Below are positions 22,589 to 29,701 of a DNA stretch of 64,000 nt, in pieces. Position numbers and translations under genes: made by a program. The notes under the pieces are model-generated. The model was not told where the DNA came from. It searched no databases and saw only the letters and a list, made by a program, of their open reading frames with translations. The stretch's first letter is position 1. Each line of letters begins with the position of its first letter. Source of the DNA: a virus; the IMG/VR virus record IMGVR_UViG_3300024916_000029, positions 1 through 64,000 of that record; one strand, written 5' to 3'.

Positions 22589-22998
22589 CGGCCCGCAAGT
22601 GCATCTTCTGCGGCGGCAAGGCTGAACTGCTGTGCGACTCCTGGATAGGCTGGGAGCGCAAGCGCGGCCAACTGGCCACAGAGGCGCCAAACCTGCTCAC
22701 CAGTCCGGCCTGGGGTGTCCCGATGCGCTACCGGCTGGTTCACACCTGTGATGCGCCGCTCTGCCAGGCGTGCGCAACCCCAGCCGGCACATTCCATGTC
22801 CGATTGCGCAACCAGGGCAGCTTTCACGAGAGCATCGACTACTGCCCTGGGCATGGTCGAGGCGACAGCCGCGCGGAGATTTCAGGGCTGCAGGCCGAGG
22901 CGTTCCGCGCACGGTGGCGCAGGCAGGCCCAGCAGAGCCGAGAGCGCGCGGCGCCTGCATCGGCTCAGTACGGGCTGTTCACTGGGCTGCTCACATGA
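22585..22998 (+). CDS. zinc-binding hypothetical phage protein
   Basis: A 137-residue protein with three Cys/His clusters: CIFCGGKAELLC, HTCDAPLCQAC and YCPGHGRG, likely binding zinc. C-terminal basic helix (QAEAFRARWRRQAQQSRERA). Occurs between ninB and nuclease genes; function unknown. ATGA overlap with ninB. Confidence 0.7.
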   Translation: MTARKCIFCGGKAELLCDSWIGWERKRGQLATEAPNLLTSPAWGVPMRYRLVHTCDAPLCQACATPAGTFHVRLRNQGSFHESIDYCPGHGRGDSRAEISGLQAEAFRARWRRQAQQSRERAAPASAQYGLFTGLLT

Positions 22999-23504
22999 TG
23001 CGCCGCACCCCCATGAAGCGCACGCAGTTCAAGCGCGCCGCACCCTCCGCAAAATCGCAGTCAAACCAAGCCAAAGCGCTTGCCAGTAAAGCGCTGATAG
23101 CTATAAAAGCAATAGCGCCATTGCGCGCCGGAACCTACGCCGCGCCCACCGCGCTGGCCGCCGCCATCCCCAAGGCCGCCCCGGTGCGCAGCGAGAAGTA
23201 CCGCCGCGCCGTGGCCAGCCTGCCGTGCGTGATCTGCGGTGTGCCCGGGTATTCCCAGGCCGCGCATGGTTCGGAGGGGAAAGGCATGGCCTTGAAGGCC
23301 TGCGACCTCACGCTGTTCCCGGCCTGCTGCGACCGACCGGGCGTGCAGGGCTGCCACTCCAAGCTGGACCAGGGCGCGCTGTTCACCAAGGCCGCGCGCC
23401 GCGAGCTGGAGCCCGCCTGGGCAGCCGACACCCAGCGCCGTATCCAGGCCCTGGGACTGTGGCCGAAAAACATGCAAAAACCTGCTCAGGCGCTTTGCCA
23501 ATAA
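22995..23504 (+). CDS. Ref/DUF968-like HNH-fold nuclease, with a repeat inserted in frame
   Basis: A 169-residue protein. Residues about 65-140 are the domain: KYRRAVASLPCVICGVPGYS, AAHGS, FPACCDRPGVQGCHSKLD, matching phage His-Me-finger proteins of the Ref/DUF968 type, which cut DNA near RecA filaments. Residues about 26-45 (AKALASKALIAIKAIA) are encoded by a copy of the dispersed repeat, and a second copy supplies the last codons and the TAA stop. First of two ATGs is used (22995, ATGA-type overlap). Confidence 0.75.
   Translation: MMRRTPMKRTQFKRAAPSAKSQSNQAKALASKALIAIKAIAPLRAGTYAAPTALAAAIPKAAPVRSEKYRRAVASLPCVICGVPGYSQAAHGSEGKGMALKACDLTLFPACCDRPGVQGCHSKLDQGALFTKAARRELEPAWAADTQRRIQALGLWPKNMQKPAQALCQ
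23072..23119 (+). repeat. dispersed AGCGCT/CAGCTAT repeat, copy R3 (inside a gene)
   Basis: AAAGCGCTTGCCAGTAAAGC then GCTGATAGCTATAAAAGCAA TAGCG, inside the coding sequence at 22995-23504. It adds an Ala/Lys/Ile helix between the basic N-terminus and the nuclease domain without breaking the frame. Confidence 0.75.
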
Positions 23505-23530
23505 GCGCTGTCAGCTATCAATTTGATAAC
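23486..23530 (+). repeat. dispersed AGCGCT/CAGCTAT repeat, copy R4 (supplies the stop codon)
   Basis: CAGGCGCTTTGCCAATAAGC then GCTGTCAGCTATCAATTTGA TAAC is the best match to the consensus. The TAA of CCAATAA is the stop of the preceding gene, so the element has replaced that gene's natural end. Confidence 0.8.
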
Positions 23531-23574
23531 AAGAGCCGCCACCGATGACCCTTCCACCCACCACGGAGCCCACC

Positions 23575-24147
23575 ATGACCGCAGAAGTCAGCACTGCGCC
23601 GCCCAAGGCCATCCCCAGCACGGAGCGGGTGCTCGACGCCGTGCGCGATCTGCGCGCCATGGGTCAGATCGCCACGCGCGACACGGTGGCGGAACTCACG
23701 GGGCTCAAGCTGTCCATCGTGGATGACCGCCTGCGCGCCCTGGTTGATGACGGGCTGCTCAAGCGCCTGCTGCGCGGCATCTATGAGCTGGTGGAAACCT
23801 ACGCGCCGCCGCGCAACATCAGCAAGACCATTCTGGACAGCGGGCATGTCTTGATTGAAATCACCGGCCGCCCCGGCATCGAGGACGTGATCTTGCACTT
23901 GACGCCGTGCGAGGACCGCGCGCTGGCCCAACTCAGCGTTGGTGCAGCCGGCCAGGCCATCCTCATCAACAGCACGAACCAGCACCTGTTCCTGGCCACT
24001 GAGCTGGCCGCGAAGGTGGAACGCCAGGAGCGCGAGCTGAAGTCCATGCGTGAGCTGCTGCGCGAGAAGCTGGACGCGCGCCAGCTGAACCTGCTGGGCG
24101 CGAACGGGCTGGAGGACGCTGAAATTCGTGAAGGGAGCAAGCCATGA
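23575..24147 (+). CDS. winged-helix phage regulator
   Basis: A 190-residue protein. Residues 15-80 form a winged helix (RVLDAVRDLRAMGQIATRDT, VAELTGLKLSIVDDRLRALV, DDGLLKRLLRGIYEL). A central segment (GHVLIEITGRPGIEDVILHL) is followed by a C-terminal coiled coil (VERQERELKSMRELLREKLD). Likely a DNA-binding early regulator. ATG 23575 with GGAG eight bases upstream is preferred over 23545. Confidence 0.75.
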   Translation: MTAEVSTAPPKAIPSTERVLDAVRDLRAMGQIATRDTVAELTGLKLSIVDDRLRALVDDGLLKRLLRGIYELVETYAPPRNISKTILDSGHVLIEITGRPGIEDVILHLTPCEDRALAQLSVGAAGQAILINSTNQHLFLATELAAKVERQERELKSMRELLREKLDARQLNLLGANGLEDAEIREGSKP

Positions 24148-24887
24148 ATGCACTGATGACCCTGGCGGCCCAGCCGCTGACCATGAGCACGCGCGAGATT
24201 GCCGCGCTGACGGGCAAGGAGCATCGCAACGTGTTGCGCGATGCGCGCGTCATGCTCGCGGAATTGCACGGCGCAGCGGGGGTGCTCAGTTTTGAGCAGA
24301 CCTACCGTGACCCGCAGAACGGGCAGCAATACCCCATCATGGCGCTGCCCAAGCGGGAAACCCTGATCCTGGTGTCTGGCTACAACCTCGCCATGCGCGC
24401 CCGAATCATCGACCGCTGGCAGGAGCTGGAGGACGGGAAGCGCCCCGACATGGAGAGCGAGGAAGGAAAGTTGCTGCTGATCCAGGAAATGTGCATGCAG
24501 CAGCTCGTGCTGGTGCGCGAGAACAAGCGCCAGCAGGCCGCGCTGGAGGCCGCCCGCCCCAAAGTGGTCTACGCCGATGCGATGCTGAACGCCGATGGCA
24601 CGGTCCTGGTGCGCGACGCGGCAAAGACCCTGGGCGTACCGGTGCGCAAGCTGGAGAAGGCCCTGCGCGAGAAGGGAGTGATCCTGCCCGACAACGCCCC
24701 GGCCGCGCGCTACGTGGCCCAGGGCTATTTCAAGGAAGCCGTGCACAGCTTCGACACGAACACGCGCGGGCGCCAGATGAGCCGCGTTGCCCGGGTGACG
24801 GGGCGCGGCCTGGAGTTCCTGCGCCGTTTCGTTGAGCGCCACGCGGAGCTGTTCATGCCCACGCCGCGCGCACGGGCGGCAGGCTAG
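24144..24887 (+). CDS. ant: Rha-family/KilAC antirepressor
   Basis: Residues 10-85 match the Rha domain (MSTREIAALTGKEHRNVLRD, then MALPKRETLILVSGYNLAMR ARIIDRWQELE). Residues about 135-240 match the phage antirepressor KilAC domain (VLVRDAAKTLGVPVRKLEKA, then GRGLEFLRRFV). Such proteins lift repression or alter host regulation on infection. Overlaps the upstream regulator by four bases and ends 4 bases into the convergent RHH gene. Confidence 0.9.
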   Translation: MNALMTLAAQPLTMSTREIAALTGKEHRNVLRDARVMLAELHGAAGVLSFEQTYRDPQNGQQYPIMALPKRETLILVSGYNLAMRARIIDRWQELEDGKRPDMESEEGKLLLIQEMCMQQLVLVRENKRQQAALEAARPKVVYADAMLNADGTVLVRDAAKTLGVPVRKLEKALREKGVILPDNAPAARYVAQGYFKEAVHSFDTNTRGRQMSRVARVTGRGLEFLRRFVERHAELFMPTPRARAAG

Positions 24888-25060
24888 GACTCTGTGGGCG
24901 GTGGCTTGGCGCGGTCCACGAGCTTGCGCAGCCACCCGATGCCGTAGTCATCAATCTTCTTCCATTGCGCTGGTGTCAGCCGGATGGAGCGCTGTTCCAG
25001 GCGCTCATCCTCTGGCACGGGAGGGCGGCCGCGCGGCCGCTTCGGTTGTGGTGTTTCCAT
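24884..25060 (-). CDS. ribbon-helix-helix-like regulator with AT-hook
   Basis: A 58-residue protein read against the early operon. It starts METPQPKRPRGRPPVP, where RPRGRPP is an AT-hook-like minor-groove motif, followed by RSIRLTPAQWKKIDDYGIGW LRKL, an RHH-type strand-helix-helix. ATG 25060 lies 7 bases after a TAGAAT -10, implying a leaderless mRNA. Operators with TGTGATTC half-sites surround its promoter, so it probably represses itself and the rightward genes at 25180 onward. Confidence 0.75.
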   Translation of the reverse strand: METPQPKRPRGRPPVPEDERLEQRSIRLTPAQWKKIDDYGIGWLRKLVDRAKPPPTES

Positions 25061-25067
25061 GGCGAAC

Positions 25068-25148
25068 ATTCTAGCCGTTTTGTGTGATTCAACAAACACA
25101 ATAAAAGAATCACAAAAATGCTTGCGTCAGCGGATTAAATGAATCACA
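25068..25148. promoter_or_regulatory. divergent control region with TGTGATTC operators
   Basis: TGTGATTC at 25083-25090 and its inverse GAATCACA at 25107-25114 and 25141-25148. On the - strand, -35 TTGTTG (25095-25090), a 16-base spacer and -10 TAGAAT (25073-25068) drive the RHH gene. The whole segment is much richer in A/T than the flanks. A rightward promoter for 25180 is likely but no clear -10 was found. Confidence 0.65.
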
Positions 25149-25179
25149 ATAAATCATCCAAACACGAAGGAGCCCCGAA

Positions 25180-25671
25180 ATGTCCGAAGTCGCAACCCCC
25201 CGCCTCACCGCCCAGCAGCTGCTGGCCAGCATCAAGAACCAGGCCCGCCGCGCCGTGTACGACGAGCGCGACGACAGCGTGCACTTCGAGCAGCACCACT
25301 ACGTGAAGGACGAGGCCATCCGCCAGCGCATCCTGATCGAGCGCGCCATCATCCGCCGCGCCGTGCGGGACATCCTGGCAGCGCACGATGGCGCCTACTG
25401 CATCAGCGTGTACGACGGCGAGGAATACCCCGTGAAGCGCTCGCGCGACCTCGACAAGATCATGGCCGAGGTAGGCCAGTGTGACGAGGAAATGTTGTAC
25501 GTGCGCCATGTGGAAAAGGAAGGCGTGACCGGCGCCCGGGTTGGCGGCATCTATCTGGTCTACGGCAATGACGGCTGGGACGTGATCGCCGACCACACCG
25601 ACAGCCCCCTCATGCACGAGCTGCTGACCGATGCCAACAATCTGGCCGATGTGCTGGGCAACCTGCTGTAA
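25180..25671 (+). CDS. hypothetical phage protein
   Basis: A 163-residue acidic protein (AQQLLASIKNQARRAVYDER near the start, ISVYDGEEYPVKRSRDLDKI in the middle, and an acidic C-terminus). AAGGAG precedes the ATG by eight bases. First gene after the RHH control region. Function unknown. Confidence 0.75.
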   Translation: MSEVATPRLTAQQLLASIKNQARRAVYDERDDSVHFEQHHYVKDEAIRQRILIERAIIRRAVRDILAAHDGAYCISVYDGEEYPVKRSRDLDKIMAEVGQCDEEMLYVRHVEKEGVTGARVGGIYLVYGNDGWDVIADHTDSPLMHELLTDANNLADVLGNLL

Positions 25672-25682
25672 GGAGCGCCGCC

Positions 25683-25907
25683 ATGAACCAAACCAAGATT
25701 CTCACCAAGGCCCAGGCCGAGGCCGTCTATAGCGCCATGTGCGCGCTGAACAATGTGAGCTTTCGGGCCTGCGACCTGAGTTTCGATAAAGCCATCGTCA
25801 AGCAGGCATTCAACGGGGCGATCAGTGTGATCGGAGTCATCGGTGACGATGAGCACTACGACAGCCAAGTCGCCTTCGCCACCGCCTACGGCCTGCAGCA
25901 AGGGTGA
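25683..25907 (+). CDS. small hypothetical phage protein
   Basis: A 74-residue protein (MNQTKILTKAQAEAVYSAMC). AAGGAG lies 7 bases before the ATG. It resembles small helical phage proteins without known activity. Same short operon as its neighbours. Confidence 0.65.
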   Translation: MNQTKILTKAQAEAVYSAMCALNNVSFRACDLSFDKAIVKQAFNGAISVIGVIGDDEHYDSQVAFATAYGLQQG

Positions 25908-25912
25908 TCGCC

Positions 25913-26128
25913 ATGAACCGCACCCAATACCGCACAGCCCGCCGCATGCTCCGCGAGAACGGCCGCTACGCCTTGCGTTGGCTGGACGCCAAGGCCCGCC
26001 CCGTCATGGAGCACCTGCTGTTCAACGTGCAGGACGCCCAGGACTGGCTGGCCGAGCGTGCCGACATCGTGGGCTATTGCCGCCGCGAGGGCCTGAACTG
26101 CAATCCACGCCTGACCGGGCGCCTGTAA
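25913..26128 (+). CDS. small basic hypothetical protein
   Basis: A 71-residue Arg-rich protein (NRTQYRTARRMLRENGRYAL, RWLDAKARPVMEH). ATG 25913 is used; a GTG at 25904 that overlaps the previous stop is an equally possible start. Unknown function. Confidence 0.6.
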   Translation: MNRTQYRTARRMLRENGRYALRWLDAKARPVMEHLLFNVQDAQDWLAERADIVGYCRREGLNCNPRLTGRL

Positions 26129-26137
26129 GGAGACACG

Positions 26138-26632
26138 ATGAACGCCGCCCACAGCATCGACGCCCCCGTGTACCTGGTGGCCCCTGCCCAGCAGGACGAC
26201 GACAGCATCATCGCCCGCGCCCTGGCCATCCTGGCAGCGCGCATCAAGGGCGGCCCCCTGATGGGCAGCCCCCGCGAGGTGCGGGAGTATCTGACCGTGC
26301 AGGCCGCAAAGCACGACGGCCGCGAGGTGTTCAGCGTGCTGTTCCTCGATGCGCAGAACCGGGCCATCGAGTTCCGCGAGTTGTTCTACGGCACCCTGAC
26401 GCAGACCAGCGTGTACCCGCGTGAAGTGGTGCGCGCTGCCCTGGACCTCAAGGCAGCAGCAATCATCCTCACCCACAACCACCCGAGCGGGAGCACCCAG
26501 CCCAGCCGGGCCGACGAGCAACTGACAAGCACCCTCAAGTCTGCGCTGGCCCTGGTGGACGTGCGCGTGCTGGACCACATCATCACCGCAGGCGGAGAGA
26601 GCCTGAGAATGGCCGAGAAGGGCCTGATCTAA
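26138..26632 (+). CDS. radC: RadC/JAB-domain protein
   Basis: A 164-residue RadC-type JAB (MPN) domain. The metal site is intact: E63 in GREVFSVLFLD, H113 and H115 with S118 in THNHPSG, and D126 in SRADEQL. The N-terminal helix-hairpin-helix of chromosomal RadC is missing, as is common in phage and mobile-element versions. Molecular role unsettled; possibly a metalloprotease-like or DNA-associated factor. GGAG precedes the ATG. Confidence 0.92.
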   Translation: MNAAHSIDAPVYLVAPAQQDDDSIIARALAILAARIKGGPLMGSPREVREYLTVQAAKHDGREVFSVLFLDAQNRAIEFRELFYGTLTQTSVYPREVVRAALDLKAAAIILTHNHPSGSTQPSRADEQLTSTLKSALALVDVRVLDHIITAGGESLRMAEKGLI

Positions 26633-26642
26633 GGAGCACACC

Positions 26643-26858
26643 ATGAACACGACCCCATTCCCCAACCTGTTCAACGCTGCCCGCGAGATGATTGCGGAGC
26701 GCCTGGAGATAATCCGCAACGACAAGCACGGGTTCTACACCCAGGAAGACCTGGAATCTGCCGAGCGCGAGCAGGCGCTGATTGAGCAGGAGATCGCGGC
26801 CGTGCTGGAACTGCAGGCCATAGCCGCCACAGACACCACAGTGAAGCGCCCAGCATAG
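26643..26858 (+). CDS. small hypothetical phage protein
   Basis: A 71-residue acidic helical protein (LFNAAREMIAERLEIIRNDK). AAGGAG precedes ATG 26643 by six bases. Its TAG stop lies inside copy A of the late-region motif (26848-26861). Last gene of the early/middle block. Confidence 0.65.
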   Translation: MNTTPFPNLFNAAREMIAERLEIIRNDKHGFYTQEDLESAEREQALIEQEIAAVLELQAIAATDTTVKRPA

Positions 26859-26861
26859 GGT
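26848..26861 (+). promoter_or_regulatory. late-region motif copy A (GCCC-AGCATA-GGGT)
   Basis: One of seven copies of a 14-bp inverted repeat. Here the last G of ATAGGG is 37 bases before the terminase small subunit ATG. The intervening leader forms a CCATGCCC/GGGCATGG hairpin that includes the start codon. Confidence 0.65.
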
Positions 26862-26897
26862 TAGGCCATTCCCCCATGCCCCGGAACACTCCCGGGC

Positions 26898-27944
26898 ATG
26901 GCCACTTCCCCCCAGGGCAAGAAGCCCGCACCCCGCAAGACCCCGCCGAAGCCAGCCGCCTCGCCTGTAGCCCGTAAGAAGGCCGCAGGCAAAGCCGCGC
27001 CTGCGCCGAAGGCTCCCCCCGCACCAGCGAAGAAGGCGCCGGCCAAGAAGGCGCCAGCGCCCCGCGTGAAGGCCGCAGCGCCAGTGAAGCGCGTGAAGGG
27101 CGCCGAGCGGAAGAAGGCGCCAGCACGCCCAGCACCAGCACCGGCAGAGCCGTCCAAGGTCGATGCCCGCGAGAGTGCCTTGACGGAAAAGCAGCAGCGC
27201 TTTGTCGAGGAATACATGGTGGACCTGAACGCCACCCAGGCCGCGATCCGTGCCGGGTACAGCGCGAACACCGCAGCGGAGCAGGGCTACGACCACCTCA
27301 GAAAACCTCAGATTCAGCTCGCCATTGCGCAAGCCCGCCGAGAGCAGCAGGCGCGCACCGCCATCACGGCAGACCTGGTGCTGATGCGGATCGCCGATAT
27401 CGCACTGGCCGACCCGCGCGAGCTGGTGGAGGTGAAAACCGGCTGCTGCCGCTGTTGCTATGGCGAGGGCCACAAGTTCCAGCGCACCGTGGGCGAGATG
27501 AACCGCGACCGCGAGTTGTGGATCGACAAGGGTAAGAACCCAGCAGAGTTCGATCACGCTGGCGGCATCGGCTTCAACCCCTTGCTGCTGCCGGTGCATG
27601 ACTGCCCGGAGTGCGGAGGCGATGGCCAGGCGCGCACCGTGCTCAAGGACACCCGCAACCTGAGCGCACGCGCTGCCGCGCTGTATGCCGGCGCCAAGCA
27701 GACCAAGTACGGCATTGAGGTGCTGACGCTTTCGCAAATGGACGCGCTGGAGAAGCTGGCGAAGTACGTTGGGCTCTACGAGAAGGACAACCAGCAGAAG
27801 ACCGACCCGCTCGCATCGCTGCTGCACCGCATTGCCGCCGGCAACGGCAATGGCTTCAAGCCCGTAGCCGACGATCCCGAGGCGCCGCCAGCGTCTGGAA
27901 CCAACTCCATCCTGCCACGGAGCGATGTAGATGGCGGCGCGTAA
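26898..27944 (+). CDS. terS: terminase small subunit with histone H1-like tail and zinc-ribbon insert
   Basis: A 348-residue DNA-recognition subunit. Residues 1-88 are a Lys/Ala/Pro tail (PAPAKKAPAKKAPAPRVKAA) like bacterial H1 homologues. Residues 95-150 match the Terminase_2 HTH (TEKQQRFVEEYMVDLNATQA, AIRAGYSANTA). Residues about 184-240 hold CCRCCYGEGH and CPECGGDGQA, a DnaJ-like zinc site, and the C-terminus (YGIEVLTLSQMDALEKLAKY) matches the family. Other members are usually 150-200 aa. It would select phage DNA for packaging with the large subunit, whose gene overlaps it by 14 bases. Confidence 0.88.
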   Translation: MATSPQGKKPAPRKTPPKPAASPVARKKAAGKAAPAPKAPPAPAKKAPAKKAPAPRVKAAAPVKRVKGAERKKAPARPAPAPAEPSKVDARESALTEKQQRFVEEYMVDLNATQAAIRAGYSANTAAEQGYDHLRKPQIQLAIAQARREQQARTAITADLVLMRIADIALADPRELVEVKTGCCRCCYGEGHKFQRTVGEMNRDRELWIDKGKNPAEFDHAGGIGFNPLLLPVHDCPECGGDGQARTVLKDTRNLSARAAALYAGAKQTKYGIEVLTLSQMDALEKLAKYVGLYEKDNQQKTDPLASLLHRIAAGNGNGFKPVADDPEAPPASGTNSILPRSDVDGGA

Positions 27945-29691
27945 GCAGCCTATCGCCGAACGGGCGGACGCAGGCACCCTGGAGGAGGACGATGGCGTCC
28001 TGGATGTCGAGTCCGGGCGCGCCGTCGATGAACAGCTGGTCCACCGATGGGACAAGCCGCGCCGCCGCGCGCGTGGTGGGCCACACATCGCCGCGCACCC
28101 GTCCGTCCTGCCCGCAGACGAAGCAGAGCTCGAGCGCTGCCTGCGTGACCCGGAGTGGCGGCTGTTCAGCGGCTGCCTGTACCAGATCATCGTCAAGGGC
28201 GAGCCGATCAAGAACGAGCAGGGCGAGACGGTGGAGGAGGGCGAATCGTTCGTCATGCCGTTCAAGCCCAACCGCGCCCAGCGCCGGTTCATCCTGCGCC
28301 TTTGGCACCGCAACCTGATCCTGAAGGCGCGCCAGCTCGGCTTCACCACCCTGATCGCCATCATGTGGCTAGACCACGCACTGTTCAACGGCAACCAGCG
28401 TTGCGGGATGATCGCCCAGGACCGGGAGACGGCAGAGGCCATCTTCCGCGACAAGGTTGTATTCGCCTACGACCACCTGCCCGAGGAGATACGCCAGCGC
28501 TTTCCGCTCGCGCGCGCCAGCACCAAGGAGCTGCTGTTTGCCCACAACAACAGCAGCTTGCGTGTGGCCACCTCGGTACGCGGCGGCACGATCCACCGGC
28601 TGCACGTCAGCGAGTTTGGCAAGATCTGCGCGAAGTTTCCGCACAAGGCCGTGGAGGTGGTCACGGGATCGTTCCAAGCGGTGCCTCTGTCCGGGATCAT
28701 CGTGGTGGAAAGCACGGCCGAAGGTCAGGACGGCGAGTTCTACAAGATGTGCCAGCGCGCTCAGGCGCTGGTTTCCGGCAAGGGACGGCTGACGGCCTCC
28801 CAATACCGCTTCCACTTCTACGCCTGGTGGCAGGACCCGTCCTACCGGATGGACGCGGCCAGCGTGACTATCAGCCGGGAGCAGCACGACTACTTCGATG
28901 AGGTCGAGCAGCTGATGGGCTGCACCATCGACTCAGGGCAGCGGGCCTGGTATGTCGAGAAGCTGAACAACGATTTCGCGGGGGCCGAGGACCAGATGTG
29001 GCGGGAATACCCGTCCACGCCCCAGGAGGCTTTCCAGCAGTCCACCAAGGGCAACTACTACGCAGCGCAGTTGGTGCTGGTGCGCAAGCGCGGCGGTATC
29101 ACCACGCTGCCCGTGCTCGATGCGCCTGTGTTCACGTTCTGGGACATCGGGGCGAGCGACGGCACCGCCATCTGGTTCATGCAGCTCGTGCAGGACGGCG
29201 GGCGGGATCATTTCATCGACTACTACGAGGAGCACGATGAGGATCTACGGCACTACGCCGCCGAGCTCCAGAAGCGGGGCTACATCTACGGTGGCCACTT
29301 CCTGCCCCATGACGCCGACCACAAGAAGCTGGGTGACTACAACAAGTCTGTGAAGGAGCAGCTGCAGGGGCTTCTGCCCGGGCACAAGTTCTTCATCGTG
29401 CCCCGTGTCACCGAGCTGATGACTGGGGTTCACACCACCCGCAAGCACTTCAAGTCTGCCTGGTTCGACCTGGAGGGGACCAAGCATGGGGTGGAGCGCC
29501 TGGCGCACTACAAGAAGAAGTACAGCACGGCCGAGGCGCGATACCTCGATTCCACCCCCGACAAGAGCAACGGCTGCAGCGAAGGCGCAGACGCATTCCG
29601 CCAGTGGGCCCAGGCCAAGGAGCTGAACCTGCTGGCATCCATGAGCGACCAGGGCGGCTATGTCGAGGCACCCGCACCTGTCTGTTACTGA
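27931..29691 (+). CDS. terL: terminase large subunit
   Basis: A 586-residue packaging ATPase-nuclease. Walker A variant KARQLGFTTL at about residues 132-141; Walker B-like LHVSEFGK near 225-232; ATPase coupling VVESTAEG near 255. The RNase H-like nuclease domain has FWDIGASDGTA (first Asp, about 402), LPHDADHK and SEGADAFRQW. It pumps DNA into the prohead and cuts it. Begins with a basic N-terminal tail. Confidence 0.95.
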   Translation: MAARKQPIAERADAGTLEEDDGVLDVESGRAVDEQLVHRWDKPRRRARGGPHIAAHPSVLPADEAELERCLRDPEWRLFSGCLYQIIVKGEPIKNEQGETVEEGESFVMPFKPNRAQRRFILRLWHRNLILKARQLGFTTLIAIMWLDHALFNGNQRCGMIAQDRETAEAIFRDKVVFAYDHLPEEIRQRFPLARASTKELLFAHNNSSLRVATSVRGGTIHRLHVSEFGKICAKFPHKAVEVVTGSFQAVPLSGIIVVESTAEGQDGEFYKMCQRAQALVSGKGRLTASQYRFHFYAWWQDPSYRMDAASVTISREQHDYFDEVEQLMGCTIDSGQRAWYVEKLNNDFAGAEDQMWREYPSTPQEAFQQSTKGNYYAAQLVLVRKRGGITTLPVLDAPVFTFWDIGASDGTAIWFMQLVQDGGRDHFIDYYEEHDEDLRHYAAELQKRGYIYGGHFLPHDADHKKLGDYNKSVKEQLQGLLPGHKFFIVPRVTELMTGVHTTRKHFKSAWFDLEGTKHGVERLAHYKKKYSTAEARYLDSTPDKSNGCSEGADAFRQWAQAKELNLLASMSDQGGYVEAPAPVCY

Positions 29692-29701
29692 GGACGAAAC
29701 C

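Noticed and set aside
23518-24935. Long - strand frames across the regulator and antirepressor genes
   Set aside because: Antisense of two well-supported + strand genes, with shadow-type composition.
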